Shown: piece by piece, positions 40,344 through 53,022 of the stretch | How the letters are laid out: each line of letters starts with the position of its first letter | Position numbering within the stretch: position 1 is the first letter of the stretch | Assembly: GCA_964035545.1 (NCBI GenBank) | Contig: OZ037767.1 | Location: forward strand, 25,221,628 to 25,281,627 | Reading direction: 5' to 3' | From: Bugula neritina | Lineage: Eukaryota > Bryozoa > Gymnolaemata > Cheilostomatida > Bugulidae | Length of the DNA stretch: 60,000 bases | Program-made: the position numbers and the translations under genes | The notes under the pieces: generated by a model | Databases searched by the model: none | What the model was told of the DNA's origin: nothing | What the model saw: the letters and a program-made list of their open reading frames with translations, nothing else

Positions 40344-42243
40344 TTACTCTATCCAAGGTCCATATAACATAGTGAAGAGAGTTCCAGGGTGTACAGATGG
40401 TGTGACAACATTGTGACCAGGAGGGGGACAATCTGGGTCAGAAGGTTTTACAAACTTCACTTCTAACTGATTCCTGGTGTTGAATTGAACTTGTAGAAGT
40501 GATTGATGATATTCACTATCAACATCTATGAGCATGAGTTGAACATAGAGAGGTTTCTCTAAAGAGTAACTTTTAGTCTCATTACAAACTGGAGGAAATC
40601 GTTTAACCAGAAAATGTGCAGCTTCATCAATATCCACTTTCTACAACATAAGAGTATGGGTTGATAAATCCAAAAAACGCATCTGTATAAACTATATGCT
40701 GTATTTTCTCATAATTTTAGATGTTCAGCAGTTTATTGTGATGGAAGAACACTTACTTTAGCGACCAGACGATCTCTGTATCTGACTAATCTTTCAAGAA
40801 CTCCATCTGGATGAAGAGGTGAATTGCCGTTATAGTTCTTTACTCCAGCATTTGTCAAAAAAGTAACCAGGTTGTGTTTTTCTGGTGAACCTCTGGCTCG
40901 GTAAAGGAAACCTAATAAATTATATACATATATACCATATGGTCATAAACTCAAGCTGTTTGACACATTACGCAATCCTCTCAATTGCTGATGATAATTT
41001 ACTTGAGCTCTCTGGATTGAGTTTACACATCTTTGAAATACATTTTAGTAGAAACACAAGTTTTGTATATTGCAAAGGTGTGGGCCATGGTACTCCGTTC
41101 TGTATGCTGATGAAGGGACAAACCCTGAAACAGCTGCTGTACACAGATTGAAGTACGTATAAGTACTTGAATATATATATGTGTGTTAGAGAGAGCTAGT
41201 GTTTTTTATAATGGTACACGATAATATCATATTATAATATGATATAATACTATGATAGTAATATAAACTCACTACTTGAAAGCGAATTTGATCTTCTCAT
41301 TCTGATTAAACTGTTGACAGATCTTGTTGAAGGTACAGCGGAGAGAAAATTATTGGAGATATAACTGTGTAACTGAACTCTGCTACTCATGTCAGGCTGT
41401 AATGATTCAAGTTATGCATTTTATTTGTAACCAGTCGACTAGTTTAATATTTTGGTACAATTTCATAAAATGACTTACTAATTAAGCGACATCATTTTAA
41501 ATTCTTAGGACCAAAACAGCTAACAATGATGTTTTAGTGGAAGTTACTAATACATATAATTATTAGCTTACCAATGTGATCATCTGCTTGACAACCTCTG
41601 CATTAATATCAGATGGTCTTCTTAGCTCATTGGCTACACTTCGTTTGATTTGAGCTCCAGAAATGAAGGTAACCTGGAAAGCTTGTAGGGTAAAGAGAGA
41701 GAGGAAAGCTCCGAGAACAATTGTAGTCTAAAATTATGAATTAATTGTTAGAGAGTTGATTTATTATAGGAGCTAAAGTCCCCATAAAGTAATTGTGACC
41801 ATTAGAATAAAAAAGTCTTTAATGAAAACATGAATTGGTTACTGTCTATGTAGCATATGCGTAGACTAGCAATCACATTATAGCAAATCATAAAAGTTAT
41901 TTCCGGAAGGTAAATTTGGATGTAGACTCCAATTTATCTTTTAGTATGAAAACTTTGTTTTAATAATTTAGTAGGATAATGTATAGCAAGTTTTTAATGC
42001 CTACTAAAATTTTTTTTTAAAATAAACTATATACAATATTTCGGAGGGTGGCAATTTTTGATCTTCAACAACTATATTGCATCATTTTATAGTTGACAAT
42101 TAAAAATTAATAGCAGTTCAACAAGCTGCTTTTACAGTAAATGATCGAAAGATTTAATTAAAAGTTAGCTATTGTAGATGTAATACTTTAATCAATTAAA
42201 TATATCTGCTTAAAACTCAATAAGTTATAACTCTCACCTTCAT
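40344..42243 (-). CDS. B1: predicted secreted protein of the same unrecognised family
   Basis: Minus-strand exons: 42238-42243 (ATGAAG), 41572-41727, 41273-41396, 40757-40911 and 40344-40640 (TAA), 245 aa, phases consistent. The signal peptide is MKTTIVLGAFLSLFTLQAF, followed by GAQIKRS with a dibasic site. Exon 3 encodes PDMSSRVQLHSY, shared with the A genes, and ends in a basic Ser-rich stretch containing RMRRS (about residues 86-90), a match to the furin consensus R-X-R/K-R. Exon 5 is almost identical to A exon 5, while exons 2, 3 and the first half of exon 4 differ strongly. A secreted precursor cut into an N-terminal and a C-terminal part is an inference. Function unknown. Confidence 0.85.
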
Positions 42244-42353
42244 TTTTATGAGTTTAAAATTCTAAAAAGGAATAATTTGAGATTTCTCTGTGTAGAATAT
42301 GTTTATCCTGGTCAGATATTTTCTGGTAATGCTTGTTCTCATAACTTCACTCA

Positions 42354-42361
42354 GTTTTATA
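42354..42361 (-). promoter_or_regulatory. TATA box of B1
   Basis: TATAAAAC on the minus strand (context ggTATAAAACtgag), about 110 bp before the B1 ATG; conserved at B2. Confidence 0.6.
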
Positions 42362-45300
42362 CCTTTCATCTGTTTTGATAATGTCTCAACTAATATTTCA
42401 CAATTAAAAAATGTTTTTAACTGTAAAATTTAATTTGGGAATTTCCTGATCTAATTATAACTTAATTAAAAGCTATGCATTCATGTAGCCTATAGCACTT
42501 ATGGTTTATATTGTTTGTTGTTTGTTTATCTTGTAATTTAAATTTTAGAATATGAAAATTTGATATGGAAAGTTATTTTCATTTTTTCATTCATTCCTTT
42601 ATTTTTATTTTGTAAATTTATTACATGTGTGTAGAGTTTTATTATATTTGTTGTGAAAAAGTATAATGTGAATTGTGGAAAAATTATATAGTCTGTATTA
42701 TTATTTAAATAAATTTGTAGGAAAACTTGCAATGCAATACATTTTAAGAATAACTGGTACAAGAAAAATATAGTTGAGAATATTTTTTAACATAAGTTTC
42801 ATGGTCAGAGTCATAAGTTATAAAATGTGTGTGAAATCTTTTGCTATAAATTATAAAAACATTATTTTAAACTCTAACTGTCTTTTGGCTTCAATGTTTT
42901 CAGTAAAATCTACCTGACTTTAGATTTCTAAACACATGAAAATAAAAACTGCTGTGTGTCATTGTATTCACGAATTAAATTAGAATTTTTATATTTTATA
43001 AATTTACATATTTTATTTAATTTGTATTGTGTGAATTGTTTTTTATCATGCAGGCGTTTATGAATTGAGTCCACTGAAGCAATCTAATAAATTTACACAC
43101 AACAGACTTTCTCATGACAACTTTCCAAATTAAATGCTTTGTCATTAGAAAATAAATTCCGTTAAACCTAATTTAGAATTGAAAATACTTTAATTGAACA
43201 TTGTTTACTGAAAAATTTTGGTTTGGAAAGCGTGACCTCAAATCTGTTTAACAATTTTTTATGACAACTTTTTACGTTAATGTTTTTCTCATTCAATTAT
43301 TTTGTTAAACTTAAATTTGGTTAGCTTAAAATTAAAAATACCCAACTTGAAACTTAGTTAATAAAAATTTTGGTTTGGAAACAACATATGGTCTACAAAT
43401 GGTTGAGTCAAATAGATGTGTAGATGAAAGAACTGGCCAAGTTAGTCACACTTGGATTTGCTTGAATGGAATTTCCAACTTCTATTATGCTTTTTAGTTG
43501 AATGCATATACAATATTTCTTTTATATATTATACAGTTAATATAAGGTAAGATGGGACTAAACTAAAAACTTTAGGTTAAGGAAGTATTTCTCTCCCAGT
43601 ATTGGTTATGAGTAGTTCTTTTATTATTCCCAACAATAGAGAATTTAACACTCATGCATTCAACTTGATATTCCAGTGTAAATACATCAACTTAAGGCAT
43701 TTCAGTGTGAGTAATACGTCTTTGTAAATGTTTTCCTTTAATAAACACAAGTTCATACAAGTAAGCTGGCAAATGTGTTCCACTTAATGCTCTTAAACTC
43801 AATGAGTGAGTTATAACATAGTTATAACATGCTTTATAGGTTTCAGGGTTGGTTATATAAGAGAGGTTGGTCTGTTATATTGAAAAATAAAGATGAAATA
43901 CAACCCTTGCACCTCTCTGGCCTAGTAGGGAAAACCTGGGTGAGATGGACCATGCATGTTTTGCAGTATCCAAGGTTACCAGAAAGTTGAAAAGTGTCTT
44001 ATTGTTTAGAAATAAAAATATCTAACTTCTTGTCTACATATTTTAAACTTGTATCCTTGTCTTAGAAAATAAAGACACATTTTCTCTTTTTGCTCATTTT
44101 CTTATATAACTTTTCACAACTTTTGTGGATATATTTTTATTGAAAAAATTACCTGAAGTAAGGGACCTGCATCTACAGATAATGTGTGGAAGGTATGTAT
44201 AGATACCCGAATGGTATATATTATATTTGTCCACTCTCTGTCTGTAGGAATTCAAAATTCTTGGTGACATAATTTTTGGGTGATATGGACCACCACTCGG
44301 GGGGTGATATGGACCGTGGACCATATCACTCGGCAAATTGAATTTTTTTTTCATATACTTGTTTGGAGAAAAATAATACTATTTCTCAAGCATTTCAAAC
44401 AATGATGAAGCACTAAACCTCTAAATATTGATTAGACAACATTATAGCTAGTTGCTGTGGAATGTGTGCTTGAAATATTCATACCCATGCAATGTATTTT
44501 AGATGCCAAGATATTCTTTCAAAAATAATTGAAATGCTTGGAGTTAGGACGCACTAAAAGAAGCTGTTACACACTTATTTTAATCTATTGTTTTATGTTT
44601 CTTTTTATTATAGCAAAATGCATTTTCAACACAAAAAAGCTGACTTTATGTCACAGAGTCTGTGGTGGCCCATATCACCCGAAATTTCAAAAAATCATTG
44701 GGTGATATGGTCCACCAATTTTCAATTATAGCTCAGTCAAGCATCTGTATAGGAGCTTCAAATTGTGTTTGTATGTCAGTAGAAATAGCACCCACATGTT
44801 GAAATACTAATTTTCAATCAACCATAGTCAGTTTGGGCTGTGGGCTTAAGTGGCCCATATCACCCAGGTTTCTGCTAATTTACTCAACTGGCAGAACGTA
44901 ACATGAAAGCTTCATAATCATATTGACACTTCAAAGTATAATAATTATGTTGGTAATTCAGTAAGATTTCCTGCAGCTAATTGCATAATTTTACATATAG
45001 ACCGTCAGGTATGCGTTTAAAATTATTATATAAATTTGTGTTTGAAAATTGTGCTGCTTCTATCGATAGCCTTTCTAAAAAAAAATAAAAAAAAAAAGTA
45101 AACTTTAATTAGCTAACTAACAAGTGTTACATTCTTGGTCGCCAAAAGAGACTGCTGATATCGGCATTCTATTTTAGCCACCAAGAAAATCCAAGTTTTG
45201 TTTCCTTTAAAGTTTGTTTTTGACTGCAATAAGATTTTACAAAAAAATTCTATGCTGCATTCTAATATAGTTTCGAAGTTTAACAAGTTGGAATATTTCA

Positions 45301-46790
45301 TTTGTAAAATTTCGCCTTTAAGCATTTTACTGGCATTAGATCAGAGTTACTATTATTAACAGCTCTTTTGTTTTCACACAATAGTTTGAATTAAATTGTT
45401 TTGTAACAACCTGAATGAAATAAGTTTCAATGCAAACTCAGTGTTGTAAGGTGTTGAATTCACTCAGTTGTTAGTAAATTTGGGATTCCCCGTAGTACTT
45501 ATATGCTAGTCTAGGTTTATTGAGTACAACATTTGAAGAAGTAACAAATTTTACATGCTTATAAATTTCGAAGGGAATATTTTAAATAGTATAAGTGTTC
45601 TTAGAAGTTATTTTAAATGATGATAAAGTTAATGGTATTTTTTATTGAGATTATTTTTAGGATGATTACTCAGGAAATGTTTTATCCAGATTTACAACTT
45701 AAAAAGAACCTGTGTACTCTCTTAAGTTAAATTATTACAAAGCAAGAAGTTAGTCACCAAAAACTCTACCAGCATTTTTATGTTTTCTCATTTTGTAAAG
45801 ATCATGTGAAACCCTGACTGTAAAAACTGTTTAGATTCAAACAGCATGATAAAATAATGGTGATAGTAATGCTAAAATGAGGGCAGCAACAAAATAATTT
45901 TATCTAGTAGGTTGAAGCAAATAATAAAAAACCATATAGGTTTGAAACCATAATTAGGCTGCTCTAATAATATATTCTCTTTTTAAGTCATTCATGTAAC
46001 AAATCTTCACATTCCTTATAAGAAGCAAGTGCACAGTGACCTTATAACAAGCTTCAGTAAATGTTCTTAAGGACATGAAAAACAAGATAGAAGTACTAAA
46101 ACTGTACTTCAAACATAGCAACTAAAAATCTTTGGAAACTCCATGAACTTTCAGATAAAATACATTAACATATTTTGTTAAAATGTGTTAATTTTTTATT
46201 TGATGCACTTTTTGTTGAATAAACTCAGTGAAAATTTTATATTATTCATTTCAATTCATTCCATCAATAATATATCAAGTAGAACAAAGTTCAATATTCA
46301 ATGGAATTATTACTGTGACACATATAATTATGAAAATAACAATCAATATGTAATACCAATAATCAAAAAATAAATAACACAACCAGGATAGTTTTAAAAC
46401 AGAACAAACGTACAACACATTAAAATGGATTTCAAATTTTCAAATAAACGTACACACTATTGAAACAAACGATAATGTTGCATAATTGAGTTAATTTATT
46501 ATTTAGGATATTATACTGTAATATTGATGTTGGTATAACTCAGCAGTGCAGTGAAGCTTTCAAGTTATTCAGTTTTATTTATTTACTAATCAGTGTAAAA
46601 TTGAATTAGTAGTTCCTTACCCAAAGTGATTGTAATACCAGATAAGATAATGATGGTTAAAAACCTACTTGGAAGTTCCTATTCCCTCAGATGTTAGGAA
46701 ATGTCTATTAGTAGCTCATCTTTTCAAAAGAGATAATAGTAAGTATTGTGTACCTTATTTCACAATAGTTGAGTTGAATTGGTATCTTCT
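42362..46790. other. Spacer between B1 and A2 promoters
   Basis: About 4.4 kb of AT-rich sequence between divergent B1 and A2, repeated at 53023-57145. It contains the inverted-repeat element at 43928-44875. Short reading frames here (for example one with GPYHPPSGGPYHP) come from that element's repeated motif. No gene identified. Confidence 0.6.
43928..44875. mobile_element. Inverted-repeat element with repeated gggtgatatggacc motif (unit 1)
   Basis: The left end (acctgggtgagatggacc) and the right end (ggcccatatcacccaggttt) are inverted copies, both flanked by TA. Further copies of ggtgatatgg(a/t)cc occur inside in both orientations, near 44275, 44301, 44322, 44670 and 44699. No coding region recognised. 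It resembles a non-autonomous DNA transposon or fold-back element. Present at the same place in unit 2. Confidence 0.65.
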
Positions 46791-46800
46791 TATATAAAAG
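46791..46800 (+). promoter_or_regulatory. TATA box of A2
   Basis: TATATAAAAG, 91 bp before the A2 ATG, conserved at A3. Confidence 0.65.
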
Positions 46801-46890
46801 AAAGAAAATATAAGCAGATATTTATATTCAATCTACAACTTCAACTTGAACATTCTTATTTCTAATATAGTTAGATAAATACTCATCATA

Positions 46891-48351
46891 ATGCAGGTAA
46901 GATACAGTGTTTGATTAGTTAAATGTTGTTTGAATGTACTAATTGTAATATAAATAGTTATAGTTGCAATAATGACATAATTTATTTAATATGTCGAATA
47001 GTATAGGCTTTAAATTTTTTATGTCATAGGCTAATTAAACCATTATTTTCAGTGAATCTGTTTATTTGTATGATTTAGGTAACTTCAAGAGTTCAATTTT
47101 GTGCTCTACTGATGGCTGTGCAAGGAATAGCTAGTTACGTTTCTGGGTCATCAGGTAATACTGGAAGAGCCCTGAAAAGAATATCAGATATTAATGATGA
47201 AGCCATGAAGCAGGCATTGATACTGGTACGTATATTCGTTATAAGTAAAAGTATAACTTTTGGTATTGGGATTTTATGTTATAGTACACTTTGCAATCAA
47301 AACCTTTTCATGAAATACAAGTTACAGTACTTGTACATATATATGAATAGCTTTGAAAGTTATAGTACTATTGTTATATTATTTAAATAAATTATTACAT
47401 CAAATATAGAAAATGAGTTTATATAGTACTCACTGAATGACAGGAAACATGTGTTGTAGCCTGATATGAGTAGCAGAGTTCAGTTATACAGCCATCTTGG
47501 AAACGGATTTCTGTATGTTCAACAGAAATCCAACAAAAATCAGGAGAAACCACTCAAAGCAAGAAATTCTGACTCTCACAAAACCAGTATGCTTTATGAT
47601 AACCTTTTTTATAGTTTCATATTTATATAATGTATATATAATTGTATATAATTGTACTAAACTGCATGCATAACCTCTACAATTTCTACCATACTATATT
47701 TTATTACCATACTATATTATTATATTATGGTGTTTTTATTTGCACTTGAATTCTTTTCGGTATATAATGTTGATTTGTACTTTTAGCATATTTATGGCGA
47801 TCTAGAAGTTCTAATGGAAAATCCTATCTTGTAACATTCATGACAAATGCTGGAGTAACCAACTATAATGGTAATTCACCTCTTCATCCAGATGGAGTTC
47901 TTGAGAGATTAGTCAGATCTCGAGACCGTCTGGTCGCTAAAGTAGGTGTTCTTCCATCACAGTAAACTGCTGAACTTCTAAGATTATGAAAAATACATCA
48001 CATCTCATATAGATGCATGTCTAATGTATATCAACCTATACTCTTATGTTGTAGAAGGTGGATATTGATGAAGCTGCACATTTTCTGGTTAAACGATTTT
48101 CTCCAGTTTGTAATGAGACTAAAGATTACTCATTAGAGAAACCTCTCCATGTTCAACTCATGCTCATAGATGTTGATAGTGAATATCATCAATCACTTCT
48201 ACAAGTTCAATTCAACACCAGGAATCAGTTAGAAGTGAAGTTTGTAAAACCTTCTGACCCAGATTGTCCCCCTCCTGGTCACAATGTTGTCACACCATCT
48301 GTACACCCTGGAACTCTCTTTACTATGCTATATGGACCTTGGATAGAGTAG
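46891..48351 (+). CDS. A2: predicted secreted protein of the unrecognised family
   Basis: Exons: 46891-46896 (ATGCAG), 47079-47225, 47460-47586, 47787-47941 and 48055-48351 (TAG), 243 aa, all phases consistent. The signal peptide is MQVTSRVQFCALLMAVQGIA, longer than in A1. Then come SSGNTGRALKR, exon 3 PDMSSRVQLYSHLGNGFLYV with a basic tail, and the shared C-terminal domain ending LYGPWIE. The C-terminal exon differs from A1 in only a few residues (for example FSPVC for FPPVC). The second-unit pair with B2 has the same convergent layout as A1/B1. Function unknown. Confidence 0.85.
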
Positions 48352-48378
48352 CTCATTGTCTTTGTTGCATGTTCTTTA

Positions 48379-48384
48379 AATAAA
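48379..48384 (+). terminator. Poly(A) signal of A2
   Basis: AATAAA 28 bp after the A2 stop, matching the A1 signal. Confidence 0.6.
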
Positions 48385-48928
48385 ATAATCTCTAAGCTAC
48401 ATCATTAAAACATATTTTCTATAACAAATGATTATATTTTTATAACGTTTAAAATCTTACAATTTAGTTGTTATTTAATTATTTTCACTTCGTAAAATTA
48501 ATTGTAGTTATTATTTGAAATTTTTATTGTATGGTTCTAATTGTTAACAGTCATTTATATTCATAATATTACATTCACTTATAACTTTTGAATTTAATAA
48601 ATTAATTTCAAATTAGCTTAAATCTGTGTTCTGTGCACTAATATTAAATTTATTATTATTTGAGTCAGCTTGAATTTTCTCCAAAATGGGTCTGCCGCAA
48701 TTATAGGCTTACACGTAGTACAAATAGTTATATAATATCAATGTACTACAGTACAATCATCAAAATTACAAAAAAAAAATTTAGAAACAAGAATTATGTA
48801 AAGGAGACTTTAACATGGGTTGTAAGTGTCTTGCATCCTTTTACCTATTTATCTAAAACAAAATTTATAAATAAATAATACAGTAATATAAAATCAAAGA
48901 TGCTGCAAATTCTAAACCAGCACCCAAG

Positions 48929-48944
48929 GCTAAAGGCCAAGTAT
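48929..48944. repeat. SINE target site duplication, left
   Basis: gctaaaggccaagtat, perfect match to 49162-49177. Confidence 0.95.
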
Positions 48945-49161
48945 AAACTCACGAAAGTTTATAGTCGCTATCCCTGTGAGAAACCCCTGTTGGAAAGGGT
49001 TTTTATTAGAACGGGCTAAGGACTTGTTTTAAATGAGGCACAGGAGCAATTATGACTGGATGCTTTTCCTAACATCACCAATGGCCTTTGTCTGGGCTCG
49101 AACCCATGACCTTCGTGTTTACTAGGCCTACGCTCTAACCCCTAGACCACGGCTGCTCCCT
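48945..49161 (-). mobile_element. tRNA-derived SINE
   Basis: In minus orientation the head reads gggagcagccgtggtctagg, followed by an A-box-like region (tggtctaggggttagagcg) and a B box (gggttcgagccc), typical of a tRNA-derived Pol III promoter. A roughly 140-bp tRNA-unrelated body follows. Flanked by a perfect 16-bp target site duplication. Absent from unit 1, which shows the empty site. Confidence 0.93.
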
Positions 49162-49177
49162 GCTAAAGGCCAAGTAT
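49162..49177. repeat. SINE target site duplication, right
   Basis: gctaaaggccaagtat, perfect match to 48929-48944. Confidence 0.95.
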
Positions 49178-51122
49178 GCAGTGTATTAAAACTTCCAAGA
49201 TGTTACTGAAAATTGGTTAAATAACAATTAATATGCTACAATTAAGTTCACCCTATTTGAATTAGCATGTTTGTAATGAAAAATAGTTAGGTATAACAAA
49301 GCATTGATAGTAATATCACAAGTTAAGAATAGCTGTCAAATCCTCTATAGAAATTAAAATAAAAAATTCTCTCATAAAAAGCAAGTTTCTATATTATATT
49401 AAAATGCTGTTTGTTTAAATAACAAGAATGAAAGAGTTGCATTCAGGTAATAAACAAAAGCTGTCTTTCAATACTGACATAATGTTTAGGAAGTTAAATT
49501 GATAACTGAATAACTACTAAATAGTACAAAAAAATATATCATGATATATTTTAATCATATATTTGTAATATTTGAAAGATCCAAAATTAACTTTTACGGT
49601 TTTCTGGTGACTTTATCAATGCAAATGGAAGGTATAAAACTGAGTGAAGTTTTGAGAGCGACTTATATGAACAACAATATTTAACCTGGATCTAATAAGA
49701 TCAAAGGTTTATTAATGATGATAATTATTAAAATGGTTTGTTTCCTGATGCATCCATCACTGATAGTTACACAGTTTAAATATTTCAATTGTTTCAATAC
49801 ATACTCTGTTTTCGAGTAAGTGGCAGCATCACAACACCAAGTTCATTTAGGTCATTGCATGCAAGCATATCTTTGCTAAAAGAAAAAAATAATTGCATCG
49901 AAGATTTGTGTAATTTAATAACAACAAAGCCATAATTGCCATATGTGTACTAAGTACAATCAAAATATAAAAATATTCACTCATACAAAAAGTTTGAAAC
50001 TGACCTTCAACTTTAGGTCAAAGAGAAAGCTTAATTAAAACTCTGCATTCTATTTAGCACCGATTAAGCTATACTATAAAGATTATGCTGTTTAAACAAC
50101 CTACCTGGCTATATTAGAGGGAAATGTGAAACTATTAAACTTTGCAACTATTCAACATCCTAGTCTATGATGGCGTATATGACCATTTTAATAAAGTTGA
50201 AAAAACCTATCTATATATCATATCAGAACAAGCTCCAAGCTTAGTACCATGCAATCTAAACGGTTGCTTATTATGTTTACAATCCTTGATTGACAATATA
50301 GAAAAGCTATCTATAAGTTATAGAATATTTCATAGCTAACAGATAGATCTCCACATTTGATATAAACTTTGTAATTCTTTGTGTTAATTATTAGACATAG
50401 AAAAAATTACCATAATGTTATGGTGTTCTCGCTCATAAATTTTACTTTAGTAATTATTTATTTTACATTTATTTAGTTTTAGCAAAAAATTATGAGCACA
50501 GTAAAAATTTTAATATGTTTTTCAGTATTTTTAACGAGGCCTTATATTTTTTACACTTTTGATTCTATGTCTTTTCTAAGGTTGGCTTGACATCATGTTA
50601 ATATTTAAATTTTATTTCTTTCTAGCTTTCACAGGCACAAACAAGTCATGAGTGGTTTGGTGGGTGATGATTTTATCAATATTCAATAGCTGTTGAATAG
50701 TTGTATGGGTAATAAGAAAACAGAAGCTTAACTAAAATATATGTTATAGATGATAGCTCAACTTGGCACAATTCAAACTCAATATAAACTTCAATTGTAA
50801 ACCAGTTATAAGCCTCCAACAACCAAGAATTAAACATAGTGAGAGATTCCACTCCACCAATTATGTGATAGAAAGCAGTAAAAAACAGTTTATCCATAAA
50901 TATCAGCCTATGAAGCATGAAGAAAATAAATAAATATGTATTCATATGGTTCAGCAAAACATATTATTCAATAAATAATTTCAACCAAACACAAAAGTAA
51001 ATGTGAATAATAATATTATAGTGATATAACATAATTAATATATATAAAATAAAAGAATTTAAAACACACAACTTTGAATAATATAATAAGACTATGTCTT
51101 TGGATTTGGAAAACAATCTGAG

Positions 51123-52904
51123 TTACTCTATCCAAGGTCCATATAGCATAGTAAAGAGAGTTCCAGGATGTACAGATGGTGTGACAACATTGTGACCAGG
51201 AGGGGGACAATCTGGGTCTGAAGGTTTTACAAACTTCACTTCTAACTGATTCCTGGTGTTGAATTGAACTTGTAGAAGTGATTGATGATATTCACTATCA
51301 ACATCTATGAGCATGAGTTGAACATAGAGAGGTTTCTCTAAAGAGTAATCTTTAGTCTCATTACAAACTGGAGGAAATCGTTTAACCAGAAAATGTGCAG
51401 CTTCATCAATATCCACCTTCTACAACATAAGAGTATAGGTTGATATATTTTAGACATGCATCTATAATATGTGATGTGATGCATTTTTCATAATCTTAGA
51501 TGTTCAGCAGTTTATTGTGATATAAGAACACTTACTTTAGCGACCAGACGATCTCTGTATCTGACTAATCTCTCAAGAACTCCATCTGGATGAAGAGGTG
51601 AATTACCATTATAACTCTTTACCCCAGCATTAGTCATGAAAGTAACCAGGTTGTGTTTTTCTGGTGAACCTCTGGCTCGGTAAAGAAAACCTAATACGAT
51701 AAACACAAAAGAATATAATAAAGAAATACAGTCAGTTCTGTTATCATTTCTAGTGGACTAATCATATATAAATCAAATGTTTCTTTTATTACTTTGATGA
51801 CAATATATATATAATAAAAAGCATTAATATAATAATAATAAAATAATTTTTCTACAATAGCTCACTGCTTGCATGTGCAATATACTGAATTACATAATAA
51901 TCAAGTAATATAACAAAATAAACTCACTACTTGAAAGCGAATTTGATCTTCTCATTCTGATTAAACTGTTGACAGATCTTGTTGAAGGTACAGCGGAGAG
52001 GAAATTATTGGAGATATAACTGTGTAACTGAACTCTGCTACTCATGTCAGGCTGTAATGATTCAAGTTATGCATTTTATTTGTAACCAGTTGACTAGTTT
52101 AATATTTTGATACAATTTGATAAAGTGACGTACTAATTAAGCGACAGCATTTTAAATTTTTAAGACCACAACAGCTAACAATTATGTTTTAGTTATAGAA
52201 GTTACTAAGACATATAATTATTAGCTTACCAATGTGATCATCTGCTTGGCAACTTCTGCATTAATATCAGATGGTCTTCTTAGCTCATTGGCTGCACTTC
52301 GTTTGATTTGAGCTCCAGAAATGAAGGTAACCTGGAAAGCTTGTAGGGTAAAGAGAGAGAGGAAAACTCCGAGGACAGTTGTAGTCTAAAATTATGAATT
52401 AATTGTTAAAGAGTTGATTTATTATAGGAGCTAAAATCACCATAAAAATAATTGTGACCATTGAAATAAAAATTTGTTTTATGAAAACATGAATTGGTTA
52501 CTGTCTATGTAGCATTTGCGTAGACTAGCAATCAAATTATAGCAAATCATATAAGTTATTTCCGGAAGGTAAATTTGGATGTAGACTCCAATTTATCTTT
52601 TAGTATGAAAAATTTGTTTTAATATTTTAGTAGGATAATGAATAGCAAGTTTTTAATGCCAACTAAAATTTTTTTTAAAATAAGTCATATACAATATTTC
52701 GGAGGGTGGCAATTTTTGATCTTCAACAAATATATTATTGTATCATTTTATAGTTGACAATTAAAAATTAATAGCAGTTCAACAAGCTGCTTTTACAGTA
52801 AATGACCGAAAGAGTTAATTAAAAGTTAACTATTGTAAATGTAATACTTTAATCAATTAAATATATCTGCTTAAAACTCAATAAGTTATAATTCTCACCT
52901 TCAT
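51123..52904 (-). CDS. B2: predicted secreted protein of the unrecognised family
   Basis: Minus-strand exons: 52899-52904 (ATGAAG), 52230-52385, 51928-52051, 51536-51690 and 51123-51419 (TAA), 245 aa. The protein is nearly the same as B1, with a few changes in the signal peptide (TTTVLGVFLSLF) and exon 4 (KSYNG for KNYNG). It keeps GAQIKRS, the furin-like RMRRS and the shared C-terminal domain with CNETK and DPDCPPPG. No defects seen. Function unknown. Confidence 0.85.
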
Positions 52905-53014
52905 TTTTATGAGTTTAGAATTCTAAAAAGGAATAATTTGAAATTTCTCTGAGTAGAATATGTTTATCCTGGTCAGATATTTTCTGGTAATGCTTGTTCT
53001 CCTAATTTCACTCA

Positions 53015-53022
53015 GTTTTATA
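53015..53022 (-). promoter_or_regulatory. TATA box of B2
   Basis: TATAAAAC on the minus strand, about 110 bp before the B2 ATG, same context as at B1. Confidence 0.6.

Larger units (their letters stand above)
36506..46890. repeat. Tandem array unit 1 (A1 with convergent B1)
   Basis: Repeated as unit 2 starting at 46891. The order is A gene (+), 2.5-kb spacer, B gene (-), 4-kb spacer with an inverted-repeat element. The two units are nearly identical over most of their length. The 5' end of A1 and its upstream sequence differ from A2 and A3. Confidence 0.9.
48385..51122. other. Spacer between convergent A2 and B2
   Basis: Counterpart of 37840-40343 plus the SINE insertion at 48945-49161. Otherwise AT-rich, with no gene seen. 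Confidence 0.6.

Noticed and set aside
44094-44354. Short ORF with GPYHPPSGGPYHP on the minus strand (also 54671-54997)
   Set aside because: Arises from the repeated ggtgatatgg motif of the inverted-repeat element; not conserved as a frame between the two units.
48660-48878. Conserved short ORF in the A-B spacer
   Set aside because: The unit 1 copy (near 38.1-38.3 kb) has indels that break the frame; the spacer as a whole is conserved because of recent duplication.
49085-49160. tRNA gene
   Set aside because: A and B boxes are present, but the sequence continues into a SINE body and is bounded by a 16-bp target duplication; it is a tRNA-derived SINE, not a functional tRNA.
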